Counted from the first letter of the stretch, positions 1 to 11,819 are shown. The stretch: DNA of 64,000 nucleotides from Novosphingobium arvoryzae (GCF_014652615.1 NZ_BMZD01000001.1:207962-271961), one strand, 5' to 3'. Translations and numbers: made by a program. The notes: generated from the sequence alone by a model not told the origin.

Positions 1-2295
<2,295 letters not shown>

Positions 2296-2299
2296 TGGA

Positions 2300-3346
2300 T
2301 CAGGCAGCCATGATAAAAGGTTCAAGCCCGGCCAGCCGGGTCACGCGCTCCGGCGTGGGCAGCGCGCGCGGGGGGAGGGCGGCGGCGGCCTTTGCAATCG
2401 CCGCGATATGCGCGGGGGTGGAGCCACAGCAGCCGCCCAGCACGTTGACTTGCCCGGCCTCGGCCCACTCGCGCACCAGCGCGGCGGTGGTGCCGGGCAG
2501 CTCGTCATACTGGCCCAGCTCATTGGGCAGGCCCGCATTGGGATAGACCATGATCAGCGTATCGGCGATCTGCGACAGTGCCCGCACGTGCGGGCGCAGC
2601 TGGGTCGCCCCGAACGAGCAGTTCAGCCCCACGGTCACCGGTTTCGCGTGGCGCACCGCGTACCAGAACGCCTCGACCGTATGGCCCGACAGGTTGCGGC
2701 CCGACAGGTCGGTCAGTGTCATCGACAGCATCAGCGGCACTTCGCGGGCCAGCTCGCGCTCCAGCTGCTTGACCGCCATGATCGCGGCCTTGCAGTTCAG
2801 TGTGTCAAACACGGTTTCGACCAGGATGAAATCCGCTCCGCCTTCAACCAGCGCGGCGGCCTGTTCGTGATAGACTTCAACTAGGTGATCCCAGTCGATC
2901 TCGCGAAAGCCGGGATCGTTGACGTCGGGGGACAGCGAGAGCGTCTTGTTGGTCGGCCCGATCGCGCCCGCCACAAAGCGCGGACGGCCATCCTGCGCGG
3001 TGAATTCATCCGCGACGCGGCGGGCCATCCGGGCTGACTCGACATTGATTTCGCGCACCAGATGTTCGGCGGCATAGTCCGCCTGGCTGATCCGGTTGGC
3101 GGAGAACGTGTTGGTTTCGGCGATGTCCGCTCCGGCCGCGAAATAGGCGCGGTGGATCGATTCGGGCACTTCGGGCTTGGTCAGCGCCAGAATGTCGTTG
3201 TTGCCCTTCTGGTCCTTGGCCAGCCCCAGCGACCCGGCATAGTCCGCCTCGGTCAGCTTCCAGTTCTGGATTTCGGTGCCGAACGCGCCGTCGGTAATCA
3301 GGATGCGCCGGGCCGCCTGGGCCAGCAGGGATTCGCGCGGGGTCAT
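2300..3346 (-). CDS. Homocysteine S-methyltransferase half of split MetH
   Basis: 348 aa, the N-terminal homocysteine-binding, zinc-dependent barrel of methionine synthase encoded as a separate protein. The three zinc cysteines are visible as GLNCSFG (Cys243) and GGCCGS (Cys306, Cys307). The protein ends at about the length where E. coli MetH passes into its pterin domain, so this is a clean domain split and not a truncation. The ATG at 3346 overlaps the metF stop by 4 bases (ATGA). The longer in-frame reading upstream would lie inside metF and is rejected. It should act with the cobalamin half encoded just downstream. Confidence 0.93.
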   Translation of the reverse strand: MTPRESLLAQAARRILITDGAFGTEIQNWKLTEADYAGSLGLAKDQKGNNDILALTKPEVPESIHRAYFAAGADIAETNTFSANRISQADYAAEHLVREINVESARMARRVADEFTAQDGRPRFVAGAIGPTNKTLSLSPDVNDPGFREIDWDHLVEVYHEQAAALVEGGADFILVETVFDTLNCKAAIMAVKQLERELAREVPLMLSMTLTDLSGRNLSGHTVEAFWYAVRHAKPVTVGLNCSFGATQLRPHVRALSQIADTLIMVYPNAGLPNELGQYDELPGTTAALVREWAEAGQVNVLGGCCGSTPAHIAAIAKAAAALPPRALPTPERVTRLAGLEPFIMAA

Positions 3347-4257
3347 GCGGCATGGTCCTTGGGTCGCAGGCCGAGCAGGTGGCAGATCGCATAAGTCTGG
3401 TCGGCGCGGTTGAGAGTGTAGAAGTGGAAATCGCGCACCCCGCCCTGGTAAAGGCGGCGGCACAGGTCAGCGGCGACGGCAGCGGCAATATGCGCGCGCG
3501 GCCCCGGCAGGGCATCGAGGCCGTCGAACAGGTTGACCATCCAGCCCGGAATTTCGGTGTTCCCGCTCATCCGGCGGATCGCGGCGAAATTGGTGACCGG
3601 CATGATCCCCGGCAGGATCGGTGCGGTGATCCCGGCGGCAAGCACCTTGTCGATGAACCGGAAATAGGCGTCGGTTGAATAGAAGAACTGGGTGATCGCC
3701 CGGTCCGCCCCGGCATCCAGCTTGCGCTTGAGGTTGTCGAGATCAGCCTGTGCGCTGAGCGCTTCGGGATGGACTTCGGGATAGGCCGCAACGGAGATTT
3801 CGAAGGGATGGCGCGCCTTCAGGCCGGCCACCAGTTCGGCGGCGCTGGCGTAGCCATCGGGATGGGGCACGAACTTGCCGCCGGTTTCGGGCGGCGGATC
3901 GCCGCGCAGGGCGACCACGTGGCGCACGCCCGCTTCCCAATAGCGGTCGGCGACTTCGGCAATCTCGTCCTTGCTGGCGGCGACGCAGGTCAGGTGCGCG
4001 GCGGGGGGTAGCCGGGTTTCATTCGCAATCCGGGCCACCGTGGCGTGGGTGCGCTCGCGCGTGGAACCGCCCGCGCCATAGGTGACCGAGACGAAGCTGG
4101 GGTCCAGCGGCGCGAGTTCGACCACCGCATCCCACAGCTGCTGCTCCATCTTTTCCGTCTTGGGCGGAAAGAATTCGAACGAAACGCGGAAGTCGCCGGG
4201 GATGGTGACGAACAGCGGACGGTCTTCAACCCCGCGCAGGGTGATGGCGGGGCTCAT
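3343..4257 (-). CDS. metF: Methylenetetrahydrofolate reductase
   Basis: 304 aa, close to the usual bacterial length. Reduces 5,10-methylene-THF to 5-methyl-THF using FAD, making the methyl donor for the MetH pair encoded next. The N-terminal region has the family signature FEFFPPK, followed by SVTYGAGGSTRERT and the conserved LRGDPP. It overlaps the upstream regulator stop by 4 bases and the downstream homocysteine methyltransferase start by 4 bases, so the operon order is regulator-metF-metH(N)-metH(C). Confidence 0.96.
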   Translation of the reverse strand: MSPAITLRGVEDRPLFVTIPGDFRVSFEFFPPKTEKMEQQLWDAVVELAPLDPSFVSVTYGAGGSTRERTHATVARIANETRLPPAAHLTCVAASKDEIAEVADRYWEAGVRHVVALRGDPPPETGGKFVPHPDGYASAAELVAGLKARHPFEISVAAYPEVHPEALSAQADLDNLKRKLDAGADRAITQFFYSTDAYFRFIDKVLAAGITAPILPGIMPVTNFAAIRRMSGNTEIPGWMVNLFDGLDALPGPRAHIAAAVAADLCRRLYQGGVRDFHFYTLNRADQTYAICHLLGLRPKDHAA

Positions 4258-5252
4258 GGACGGGATTCCTGTGTGGCAGGGGGTTTCGGGGAGGAAACGG
4301 GGGCGGCAGACCGCGCGGCGGTCCAGATCTTCACGGTCAGCGGCTTGCCCGGCAGCGCGACCGGCGGCGCGGCGGCGAACCCGGCGTTGGACAGCAGCGC
4401 CAGCATCTGTTCGTCCGAAAAGCCCAGGCGGGCATGGGCATGCTGGGTGCGCAAGTCTTCGCGATCATGCGCGGCAAAGTCGACCACGGCGATCCGCCCG
4501 CCCGCGCGGGTGACGCGCGCGGCCTCGGCCAGCACTTGTTCGGGCGCCTGGGCATAGTGCAGCACCTGGTGGAACAGCAGCGTGTCGAAACTGCCGGCAT
4601 CGAACGGCAGCGCGGTGAAATCACCTTGCACCAGCTCGACCTGATCGGCGGGCAGGTGCTGCAACCGGGCGCGGGCGATGCGCAGCATTTCCGGGCTCTT
4701 GTCGAGCGCGGTGACGTGGCTGGCGCGCGGGGCGAACAGCTCGGCCATGCGGCCCGTGCCGGTGCCGACGTCGAGCAGTGCGCCAAGGCCGGCGTTGCCC
4801 AGCGCCTCGGCCAGCGCCGCCTCCACCGGGCCATCCGGCGTGTGCAGCACCCGCAGCGTATCCCATTCGGCGGCGTGGCGGGCGAAGTAGGTTTCGGCAC
4901 TTTCCTCACGCGCGGCGCGAATCGCGGCAAGGTGGCGACGGTCTTCGCCGCAGCGGGCGGCAAAGGCGGCGTCATCGCGCTCGGCCACAGCCAGCAGCCT
5001 GGCGGCGGCGGCACCCAGCGGCGGCGCGCGGTTTTCACCGATGGCGCTGCGCAGGAACACCCAGCTGCCTTCCTTGCGGCGTTCAGCCAGACCGGCATCG
5101 CACAGGATGCGGACATGACGGGATACGCGCGGCTGACTTTGCCCCAGCACCTGGGCCAGTTCGCCCACCGCCAGTTCCATGTGCGCCAGCAGCCGCATGA
5201 TCCGCAGCCGGGTGGGGTCCGCCAGCGCGCGCAAGGTCGGGTCGATCTTCAT
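4254..5252 (-). CDS. ArsR-family regulator fused to a SAM-dependent methyltransferase domain (SahR-like)
   Basis: 332 aa from the ATG at 5252. Residues about 1-85 form an ArsR winged helix (MKIDPTLRALADPTRLRIMR, then QSQPRVSRHVRIL as recognition helix). The C-terminal two thirds is a class I methyltransferase fold with the SAM-loop motif LLDVGTGTGRM. ArsR-methyltransferase fusions beside met genes are known as SAH-responsive regulators of methionine genes (SahR) in proteobacteria; assignment here is by architecture and context. The gene heads the metF-metH operon and a perfect 22-bp palindrome lies 8 bases upstream of the ATG, so autoregulation is likely. No Shine-Dalgarno sequence fits the short leader. 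A longer ORF reaching 5399 would translate through the palindrome and is rejected. Confidence 0.85.
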   Translation of the reverse strand: MKIDPTLRALADPTRLRIMRLLAHMELAVGELAQVLGQSQPRVSRHVRILCDAGLAERRKEGSWVFLRSAIGENRAPPLGAAAARLLAVAERDDAAFAARCGEDRRHLAAIRAAREESAETYFARHAAEWDTLRVLHTPDGPVEAALAEALGNAGLGALLDVGTGTGRMAELFAPRASHVTALDKSPEMLRIARARLQHLPADQVELVQGDFTALPFDAGSFDTLLFHQVLHYAQAPEQVLAEAARVTRAGGRIAVVDFAAHDREDLRTQHAHARLGFSDEQMLALLSNAGFAAAPPVALPGKPLTVKIWTAARSAAPVSSPKPPATQESRP

Positions 5253-5260
5253 GGCGGCGG

Positions 5261-5282
5261 CATATAAAGATATCTTTATATG
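5261..5282. promoter_or_regulatory. Perfect 22-bp palindrome, likely operator of the ArsR/SahR-type regulator
   Basis: Every base pairs across the centre: the left half is CATATAAAGAT and the right half is its exact reverse complement. It is AT-rich in otherwise GC-rich DNA and sits 8 bases upstream of the regulator ATG. ArsR-family dimers bind such dyads. It probably overlaps the operon promoter, so binding would block metF/metH transcription. The lipoprotein gene on the other strand starts 136 bases away and could also be affected. Confidence 0.75.
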
Positions 5283-5417
5283 AATACAACCCGCGTCAGG
5301 GCGCGCTGTTTGCCGGGGCGTGAAAGGCGGTTGGCAGCCCCCGCCCGCTCGGCTAGAAATGATCGCAAGACGGCGGATTTCCGCCCCTTCGGACCGCAAA
5401 CAGGTAAGGTTAAACCT

Positions 5418-5648
5418 ATGAAGAAATTCACGATTGCCGCTTTCTCCGCCGTCGCGGCGCTGGCCCTTTCGGCTTGCGGCAGCTCTGACAGCGCTTCGGA
5501 AGAAGCCCAGGCGGACAACGTCGAAATGCCGGCCGAAGAAGCGATGGGCGATGTCGAGGCGACCCCGGTGGCTGATGCCTCCGCCGCGGCCGATGCGGGT
5601 GCGGCGATGGAGCCGGTAGCGGCTCCGGCGGAAGCGCCCAAGCCGTAA
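5418..5648 (+). CDS. Small alanine-rich lipoprotein, unknown function
   Basis: 76 aa. N-terminal signal MKKFTIAAFSAVAALALSAC ends in a lipobox (LSAC), with Cys20 the predicted lipidated residue. The mature part is acidic and rich in Ala, Glu and Pro, probably unstructured. The ATG at 5418 is preceded by AGGTAAGG as ribosome site; a longer in-frame start at 5280 lies inside the upstream palindrome and is rejected. A strong terminator follows. No family recognised. Confidence 0.75.
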   Translation: MKKFTIAAFSAVAALALSACGSSDSASEEAQADNVEMPAEEAMGDVEATPVADASAAADAGAAMEPVAAPAEAPKP

Positions 5649-5668
5649 GCTTTCAAACTAACGCACGG

Positions 5669-5712
5669 AGCGGGCGGCCTTCCCGGTGGGGAAGTGCCGC
5701 CCGCTTTCGTTT
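5669..5712 (+). terminator. Rho-independent terminator after the small lipoprotein gene
   Basis: Arms AGCGGGCGGC (5669-5678) and GCCGCCCGCT (5696-5705) pair fully, with an inner CTTCCC/GGGGAAG helix closing the loop, followed by TTCGTTT. Confidence 0.8.
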
Positions 5713-5739
5713 CAGGGGCACGGCTGGTATGATGCCGCG

Positions 5740-5943
5740 ATGCGCGCCGTTCCGATCCTGATCGCCCTGCTTTGCCTGACCGCTTGCGGCAAGCAGGACA
5801 ACGCCCCCGGCCCCGGCGGTGTCAGCGTGGGCGAAGCGAAGGCGCTGGATGAAGCAGCGGAAATGCTGGAAGGGCAGCGTCTGCCCGTCACTCCGCCGCC
5901 AACGCAGGCCGCGCCCGCACCAACGCCCGCGCCAACGCGCTGA
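5740..5943 (+). CDS. Short proline-rich lipoprotein, unknown function
   Basis: 67 aa starting MRAVPILIALLCLTACGKQD. The signal ends in LTAC with Cys16 as predicted lipid site. The C-terminal third is a Pro/Ala/Thr run typical of an extended linker. The track allows an earlier start at 5686, but that would place charged residues before the signal, so 5740 is preferred. Its stop abuts the stop of the convergent arfB gene. Function cannot be assigned. Confidence 0.55.
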   Translation: MRAVPILIALLCLTACGKQDNAPGPGGVSVGEAKALDEAAEMLEGQRLPVTPPPTQAAPAPTPAPTR

Positions 5944-6369
5944 TCAGTCGAATTTAACCCGCCCGCGCCCGGCCTTCACGGCGGCGCGCTTGGCCTTGCC
6001 TTCCACCCGGCGCTGCTGCGAGGCCTTGGTCGGCTTGGTCGGGCGGCGTTTCTTGGGGACGATGGTGGCTTCGCGGATCAGCGCCAGCAGCCGGTCGCGC
6101 ACGTCCTGCCGGTTGACCAGCTGCGACCGCGCGCCGTCGCTGCGCAGCACCAGCACCCCGTCGCGAGTCAGCCGCGAACCGGCCAGTTCGGCCAGCCGCA
6201 GCTTGACCGCTTCGGGGAGGTTGGGGGAGTTCGCGACATCAAAGCGCAGCATCACCGCGCTGTCGGTGGTGTTGACGTGCTGCCCGCCCGGCCCGGACGC
6301 GCGGGCATAGCTTTCGACCAGCTCGTCGCTGTCGATGGCGATGTGGCGGGTGACGGGGATCAGCACCAT
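5944..6369 (-). CDS. arfB: Alternative ribosome-rescue factor B (peptidyl-tRNA hydrolase, YaeJ type)
   Basis: 141 aa. Releases nascent chains from stalled ribosomes by hydrolysing peptidyl-tRNA. The catalytic GGQ is at residues 28-30 (ARASGPGGQHVN), and the C-terminal 40 residues are a Lys/Arg-rich tail (VPKKRRPTKPTKASQQRR) that in this family inserts into the empty mRNA channel. The full codon-recognition domain of class I release factors is absent, which separates it from prfA/prfB. Convergent with the preceding lipoprotein gene. Confidence 0.93.
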   Translation of the reverse strand: MVLIPVTRHIAIDSDELVESYARASGPGGQHVNTTDSAVMLRFDVANSPNLPEAVKLRLAELAGSRLTRDGVLVLRSDGARSQLVNRQDVRDRLLALIREATIVPKKRRPTKPTKASQQRRVEGKAKRAAVKAGRGRVKFD

Positions 6370-6388
6370 GGCCCCAGCCTAGCCGATT

Positions 6389-7084
6389 TCAGGCTTCGGC
6401 TGAACCGTCCTCGTGCCCGGCGGGTGCCACGTCGCTAAAGCCCAGCGCGGCGAAATCGGCGGGCAGGGGCGCGGCGGCGCGGATCGGGTCCTTGCCTTCG
6501 CGGTGCAGGACCAGCCCGGCGGCGTGGAGCATTGTGCGCTTGGCCCCCGGTACGGTCCCGGCGCCATAAATGGGATCGCCCAGCAGCGGCAGGCCCAGAC
6601 CCGATGCCGCATGGACGCGGATCTGGTGGGTGCGGCCGGTTTCGGGGCGGAATTCCACCAGCGTCAGGCCATTGTGCACCGCCAGCTTGCGCCAGTGGGT
6701 GACGGCGGGCTTGCCCGCCCTGGCCGGGATCATCCGCCAGCCATCGGCGGCAGAGCTGATCTTCTTGAGCGCGAGTTCGATCGTGCCTTCGTCGCCTTCG
6801 ACTACCCCGGCGACCACGCCAAGGTAGCGCTTTTCGACCTGCTTTTCCTCGAACGCGGCGGAAAACCGCTTCAGCGCCTTGGGATTGCGGGCCAGCAGCA
6901 GGCAGCCGGAGGTGTCGCGGTCCAGCCGGTGGACCGGCGCGGGGGAACGCTGGAAGCCCAGCCGGAGCTGCTCCACGTGATCCTCGATGCACGGCCCCCC
7001 GGCGCGCGGGCGGTCAAGCGGCAAGCCGCCGGGTTTGTCGATGACCAGGGCTTCGCCGTCTTCGAACAGGATGGTAAATTGCAT
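6389..7084 (-). CDS. RluA-family pseudouridine synthase
   Basis: 231 aa. Converts uridine to pseudouridine in rRNA or tRNA. The catalytic motif HRLDRDTSG places the active-site Asp at residue 55, and GRTHQIRVHAASGLGLPLLGD further on is typical of the RluA group. There is no N-terminal S4 domain, so it belongs with short RluA-like enzymes; the exact RNA target cannot be read from the sequence. It ends 19 bases before the arfB start and is separated from the upstream aminotransferase by one base. Confidence 0.9.
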   Translation of the reverse strand: MQFTILFEDGEALVIDKPGGLPLDRPRAGGPCIEDHVEQLRLGFQRSPAPVHRLDRDTSGCLLLARNPKALKRFSAAFEEKQVEKRYLGVVAGVVEGDEGTIELALKKISSAADGWRMIPARAGKPAVTHWRKLAVHNGLTLVEFRPETGRTHQIRVHAASGLGLPLLGDPIYGAGTVPGAKRTMLHAAGLVLHREGKDPIRAAAPLPADFAALGFSDVAPAGHEDGSAEA

Positions 7085-7085
7085 G

Positions 7086-8249
7086 TCAGGTAAGGGCCTT
7101 GGCTATGCGCCGCAGCGCTTCTTCAAGCCGCGCGTCGTCCGCGGCAAAACTGATCCGGAAGCCCGCGCTGCCGCCAAAGGCAGACGCGGCGACCACGGCC
7201 ACGCCGTGTTCCAGCAAGTGCAGGCACAGCGCCTCGTCATCGCCAAAGCGGGCCATCAGCGGTCCGGCATCGACCATGCAATAGAATGCACCGTCAGGCA
7301 CCGGGGTGTACAGGCCTGGAATGGCGTTGAGCGCCGCAACGCACAGATCGCGCCGCGCGCGGAACTTTTCGCGCCAGTCGAGCAGAAAGTCCTGCGGGCC
7401 TTCGAACGCGGCCACCGCGGCGGCCTGGCTGATCGAGGCCGGATTGCCCGACGAATGGGATTGCAGCCGCGCCATCGCGGAAATCAGCCAGAGCGGCCCC
7501 GCGGACACGCCGATGCGAAAGCCGGTCATCGCGTGGCTCTTGGATACGCCCGAAACGGTCAGCACGCGCTCGGCCAGGTCCGGGCATTCCACCGCCAGCG
7601 TGGCGTGGGTGCCGGGGGTGTAGCGCAGCGGGGCATAGATATCGTCGCTCATCACCAGCACTTGCGGGTGGCGGCGCAGCACTTCGCCGATGCCGCGCAG
7701 TTCCTCGGCCGGATACGTCGCGCCGGTGGGATTGCCGGGGCTGTTGAGCAGCAGCCAGCGGGTCTTGGGCGTGATCGCGGCCTCCAGCTGCGCGGCCGTG
7801 ATGCGGAACCCCCCGGCGGCGTCGGTCGGCATGGCAACCACGTCCGCCCCGGCGAAGCGCACGATTTCCGGATAACTGACCCACCACGGTGCGGGGATCA
7901 GCACTTCATCGCCCGCATTCAGCGTGGCAAGCAGCGCGTGAAAGATCGCCTGCTTGCCCCCAGCGCTGACGATCACCTGCGAAGGGGGAACGGTGATCCC
8001 CAGATCGCGCTGGAAATGCAGCGCGGCGGCTTCGCGCAGGCGCTGGGTGCCGGGAACGGCGGTGTATTTGGTGTCGCCCGCATCCAGCGCGGCCTTGGCG
8101 GCGGCGATGACGTGCGGGGGCGTGGCAAAGTCCGGCTCGCCCACCGATAGCGAGATGATGTCATGGCCAGCTGCGCGCAGTTCCATCGCGCGGTCGGTCA
8201 TCGCGGTGGTGCGCGATGCGGCGACGCGGGCCAAAGCTTCGGAAATCAT
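7086..8249 (-). CDS. Class I pyridoxal-phosphate aminotransferase (aspartate aminotransferase type)
   Basis: 387 aa, normal for subgroup I-gamma. The substrate-arm and PLP motifs SVGEPDF, NSPGNPTGA and SGVSKSHAMTGFRIG are present; Lys237 in the last one is the Schiff-base lysine. Likely transfers amino groups between aspartate or a related amino acid and 2-oxoglutarate; the donor is not certain. The ATG at 8249 overlaps the pabBC stop by 4 bases, indicating translational coupling. Confidence 0.88.
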   Translation of the reverse strand: MISEALARVAASRTTAMTDRAMELRAAGHDIISLSVGEPDFATPPHVIAAAKAALDAGDTKYTAVPGTQRLREAAALHFQRDLGITVPPSQVIVSAGGKQAIFHALLATLNAGDEVLIPAPWWVSYPEIVRFAGADVVAMPTDAAGGFRITAAQLEAAITPKTRWLLLNSPGNPTGATYPAEELRGIGEVLRRHPQVLVMSDDIYAPLRYTPGTHATLAVECPDLAERVLTVSGVSKSHAMTGFRIGVSAGPLWLISAMARLQSHSSGNPASISQAAAVAAFEGPQDFLLDWREKFRARRDLCVAALNAIPGLYTPVPDGAFYCMVDAGPLMARFGDDEALCLHLLEHGVAVVAASAFGGSAGFRISFAADDARLEEALRRIAKALT

Positions 8250-10036
8250 GGCAGCAACACCGCCGGCATTAGCCCGCGCAGGGCGTTGCCGATCAGAAAT
8301 CCGTCAGCCAGATCGTCCAAAGTCAATTCCGCCTCCTCGGCCCGGCCCGCTTCGATCAGCGAGCGGCGCAGCACCCCCGGCAGCAGGCCCAGCCCGGCGG
8401 GCGGGGTCAGCAGCTTGCCGTCGCGCTCGACGAACAGGTTGGTAAAGCAGCCTTCGGTCAGCAGGCCATCATCGCGCAGGAACAGCGCCTCTTGCGCGCC
8501 CGCTGCGTGGGCGGCTTTCAGGCCGGTGTCGTAAAAGCCGCGGTCGCTGCTCTTGTGGCGCAGTCGCCAGTCGCCCGCGTCGATCGGCAGGCGCATCACC
8601 GCGCATTGGGCGGGGCCGGCGAAGGGCGGGGGCAGTTCGCCCAGCTCCAGCGTGTAGGCCCCGCTGCGCGCGGTCACGAGCCGGACCTTCGCGGGCGCAT
8701 CGGCCTCGAAGCACAGCGCCTGAATCGCATTACGGACGGCATGGCGATCAAACGCAAAGCCCAGTTCCGCTGCGCTCGCCTTGATCCGTTCCAGGTGCAG
8801 TTCCAGCAGCGGGATGCCGTCTTCTGGGGTGAAGCGCATCGTCTCGATCAGATCGCATCCGGCGGCGTAGAGACGCACGAAACCCCCTTTGACCAGGCAC
8901 TCGCGCCATTCGGGCAGTGCCTCACTATCCGCGACGATGGCCGAGCCGACCCCCAGCACCGCCTTGCCGCGCCCGTTTTCGCCCGGCGTCAGCCGCAAGG
9001 TGCGGATTGCCACATTGAACGCGGCATCGCCAGCGGCATCGATCCGGCCAATGGCGCCGCAATACGGCCCGCGCGCATCGCGTTCCACCACATTGATCAG
9101 TTCCATCGCCCGAATCTTGGGCGCGCCGGTGATCGAACCGCACGGGAACAGCGCACGCAGCAGGTCTGCCGCGCCGCGCCCCGGCTGCAACCGCGCCCGC
9201 ACGGTGGTGACCATCTGGTGGACCGTGGGATAGCTTTCGACCGCAAAGGGCCGGTCCACCTTGACGCTGCCCGCCTCGGCCACGCGAGACAGGTCGTTTC
9301 GCATCAGGTCGACGATCATCAGGTTCTCGGCCCGGTCCTTGACCGAGGAGGAGAGCTCCTGCGCCAGCCGCGCGTCTTCCGCGCCGTCGCGGCCGCGCGG
9401 GCGCGTGCCCTTCATCGGTTTGACCAGCGCCGCCCCGTCGCGCGTGGCAAAGAACAGCTCTGGCGAGAGGCTGAGCAGCCAGTGCGTGCCATCGAACACG
9501 ATCCCGCCATAACCCGCGCCCGCAGCGGGCCGGATCGCGGCATAGAGCGCCAGCGGATCGCCCCGGAAGGACCCCGCGAGCGGAAAGGTCAGGTTGGCCT
9601 GATAAATGTCCCCCGCCGCAATCGCGTCCTGCATCGCGCCGAACATCCGGGCATAGGCGCCGGGCGAGACTTGCGGCTCGACCGGGCCGATCTGGGCAAT
9701 CCCCGGCTCGGCATGGGCGGCCAGCCAGTCCGGCACGGCATCGGCCGCGATGGCCTCGAAGCCGTCGAACGCGCCGAACCACACCAGCGGCCCCGCCGCG
9801 CCGACCCGCGCTGCGGCGAGCGGGGCCAGGCGCGGCTCCAGCGCGAGGCCCGCCTCATAGGCCATGTATCCGGCCAGTTCGAAGCCTTCCGCGCGCAGTT
9901 CCTCGATCCGCGCCAGCGCCGGGGCGACGTCTTCCACGCGCCGCGCGACAACGATCTCGCGCGGGGCGCGATAGAGCCTGGCGTCGCTGGCGCCGCTGGG
10001 GCGGGCGTCGTCTAACAGGATGAACGGTTCAGCCAT
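8246..10036 (-). CDS. pabB: Aminodeoxychorismate synthase component I fused to aminodeoxychorismate lyase (PabB-PabC)
   Basis: 596 aa, two enzymes of 4-aminobenzoate (folate) synthesis in one chain. Residues 1-385 are the chorismate-utilising domain with KPMKGTRPRG (Lys209), SSSVKDRAENLMIVDLMRND and PCGSITGAPKIRAMELI. Residues about 390-596 are a class IV aminotransferase fold with RHKSSDRGFYD (Lys495, PLP lysine) and GNALRGLMPAVLL. The glutaminase subunit PabA is not nearby. Such fusions are known in alphaproteobacteria. Product feeds folate synthesis and so indirectly the metF/metH operon. Confidence 0.93.
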   Translation of the reverse strand: MAEPFILLDDARPSGASDARLYRAPREIVVARRVEDVAPALARIEELRAEGFELAGYMAYEAGLALEPRLAPLAAARVGAAGPLVWFGAFDGFEAIAADAVPDWLAAHAEPGIAQIGPVEPQVSPGAYARMFGAMQDAIAAGDIYQANLTFPLAGSFRGDPLALYAAIRPAAGAGYGGIVFDGTHWLLSLSPELFFATRDGAALVKPMKGTRPRGRDGAEDARLAQELSSSVKDRAENLMIVDLMRNDLSRVAEAGSVKVDRPFAVESYPTVHQMVTTVRARLQPGRGAADLLRALFPCGSITGAPKIRAMELINVVERDARGPYCGAIGRIDAAGDAAFNVAIRTLRLTPGENGRGKAVLGVGSAIVADSEALPEWRECLVKGGFVRLYAAGCDLIETMRFTPEDGIPLLELHLERIKASAAELGFAFDRHAVRNAIQALCFEADAPAKVRLVTARSGAYTLELGELPPPFAGPAQCAVMRLPIDAGDWRLRHKSSDRGFYDTGLKAAHAAGAQEALFLRDDGLLTEGCFTNLFVERDGKLLTPPAGLGLLPGVLRRSLIEAGRAEEAELTLDDLADGFLIGNALRGLMPAVLLP

Positions 10037-10139
10037 TTGAGGGCGCTTCTAGCGAGGGATTGCCCGCCATGCAAAAAGCCACTCGCACAAGTGCATGGCG
10101 GCGCTTATTCCCTGCAATCAGAGTCGCTTGGAGTTGCAC

Positions 10140-11714
10140 ATGACAGATATCTACCTCGGCCTTGTCGCCAACGGAGAGCGCCAGCACCTGCTGCTGAGCC
10201 GGGCGAACCGCCACGGGCTGATCGCGGGGGCCACCGGCACGGGTAAGACCGTGACCTTGCAGGGCATCGCCGAACAGTTCTCGGCCGCCGGGGTGCCGGT
10301 GTTCCTGGCCGACGTGAAGGGCGATCTGGCCGGGATCACGATGGCTGGCAGCAAGGACTTCAAGCACGCCGACAAGCTGGAGGCGCGCGCCGCCGAACTG
10401 GGCATCACCGATTATGCCTATCGCGATAATCCGGCGGTGTTCTGGGATCTCTACGGCAAGCAGGGCCACCCGATCCGCACCACGATCTCCGAAATGGGGC
10501 CACTGCTGCTGGCGCGGCTGCTGGGTCTGAACGAGACGCAAGAAGGCGTGCTGACCATCGCCTTCAAGTGGGCGGACGACAACGGGCTGCTGTTGCTCGA
10601 TCTGGAAGATCTGCAACAGGTGCTGATCGCCTGCGCCGAACGGGCGAGCGAGCTGGCCGCGCAATATGGCAACATCTCCAAGGCCAGCGTCGGCACGATC
10701 CAGCGCCAGCTGCTGGCCTTCGAAAGCCAGGGCGCGGCGAATTTCTTTGGCGAACCGGCGTTCGAGATCAACGATTTCATCCGCTGCGACGACACCGGCA
10801 AGGGCGTGATCAACGTGCTCGCCGCCGACACGCTGATGCAAAGCCCCAAGCTTTACGCCACTTTCCTGCTGTGGCTCCTGTCCGAGCTGTTCGAGGCGCT
10901 GCCCGAAGTCGGCGATGTGGAGAAGCCCAAGCTGGTGTTCTTCTTTGACGAGGCCCACCTGCTGTTCGACGATGCCCCCAAGGCGCTGTTCGACAAGGTG
11001 GAGCAGGTGGTGCGCCTGATCCGGTCGAAGGGCGTGGGCGTGTTCTTCGTCACCCAGAACCCGATCGACATTCCCGAAAAGATCGCGGGCCAGCTGGGCA
11101 ACCGCGTTCAGCACGCGCTGCGCGCCTTCACCCCGCGCGACCAGAAGGCGATCCGCGCCGCGGCGGAAACGTTCCGGATCAACCCCGACATCGATGTGGA
11201 GCAGGTGATTACCGAGCTGCGCGTTGGCGAGGCGCTGGTCTCCACGCTGGACGAGGACGGCGCGCCGGGCATTGTCCAGCGCACGCTGATTGCCCCGCCG
11301 CGTTCGCGGCTTGGCCCGGTCACGCCCAAGGAGCGTGCGATCATCCAGTCGATCAGTCCGTTCGACGGCAAGTATGACCAGGCGGTGGACCGTGAATCCG
11401 CCGCCGAAGTGCTGGCGCAAAAGGCCAGCGATGCCGCCGCCGCCGCGCAAGTGGTGGAAGAGCAGGGCGAGGAAACCCAGCGCGCCCAGCCGCGCCAGTC
11501 GCCCAGCCTGTGGGAAAAGGCCGGCAAGGCCGCGTTTGGCGCTGCAGCCGCCAGCGCGGGCACGATGGTTGCCCGCAAGATCAGCGGCAAGAAAAGCAGC
11601 GGTTCCCCGCTCGCCTCGGCTGCCAGTGCGGCGGCTGGAAGTATCGGCACCGCGCTGGGCGGCCAGTTGCTGGGCCGCTTCGCGCGCGGACTGCTGGGCG
11701 GACTGCTGCGCTGA
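10140..11714 (+). CDS. HerA-like helicase-domain ATPase (DUF853/YjgR type)
   Basis: 524 aa from the ATG at 10140, preceded by a TTGGAG ribosome site; the ORF extension to 10095 is less likely. Walker A GATGTGKT is at residues 30-37 and Walker [13 protein letters not shown] near 263-272. The C-terminal 100 residues are Ala/Gly-rich with a low-complexity stretch and a Gly-rich tail ([17 protein letters not shown]). Members of this cytoplasmic family resemble HerA/FtsK motor proteins, but their function is not established. Transcribed divergently from pabBC with a 103-base gap and followed by a terminator-like hairpin. Confidence 0.88.
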   Translation: MTDIYLGLVANGERQHLLLSRANRHGLIAGATGTGKTVTLQGIAEQFSAAGVPVFLADVKGDLAGITMAGSKDFKHADKLEARAAELGITDYAYRDNPAVFWDLYGKQGHPIRTTISEMGPLLLARLLGLNETQEGVLTIAFKWADDNGLLLLDLEDLQQVLIACAERASELAAQYGNISKASVGTIQRQLLAFESQGAANFFGEPAFEINDFIRCDDTGKGVINVLAADTLMQSPKLYATFLLWLLSELFEALPEVGDVEKPKLVFFFDEAHLLFDDAPKALFDKVEQVVRLIRSKGVGVFFVTQNPIDIPEKIAGQLGNRVQHALRAFTPRDQKAIRAAAETFRINPDIDVEQVITELRVGEALVSTLDEDGAPGIVQRTLIAPPRSRLGPVTPKERAIIQSISPFDGKYDQAVDRESAAEVLAQKASDAAAAAQVVEEQGEETQRAQPRQSPSLWEKAGKAAFGAAAASAGTMVARKISGKKSSGSPLASAASAAAGSIGTALGGQLLGRFARGLLGGLLR

Positions 11715-11726
11715 CGCCTTGAGGCA

Positions 11727-11776
11727 GGTGATGGCGCGCCGGGACTTGCGCATGGTCCCGGCGCCCACCACCTTTT
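11727..11776 (+). terminator. Hairpin with T-run after the HerA-like gene
   Basis: A long imperfect stem pairs GGTGATGG...CGCCGGGAC with GTCCCGGCGCCCACCACC, with a small bulge, followed by TTTT at 11773-11776. It lies 12 bases after the ATPase stop and 44 bases before dxs, so the two genes are probably separate transcripts. Confidence 0.65.
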
Positions 11777-11819
11777 GTATCAATCGACACCATAGATACT
11801 TGTGTGTAAGGCGCTTTGG

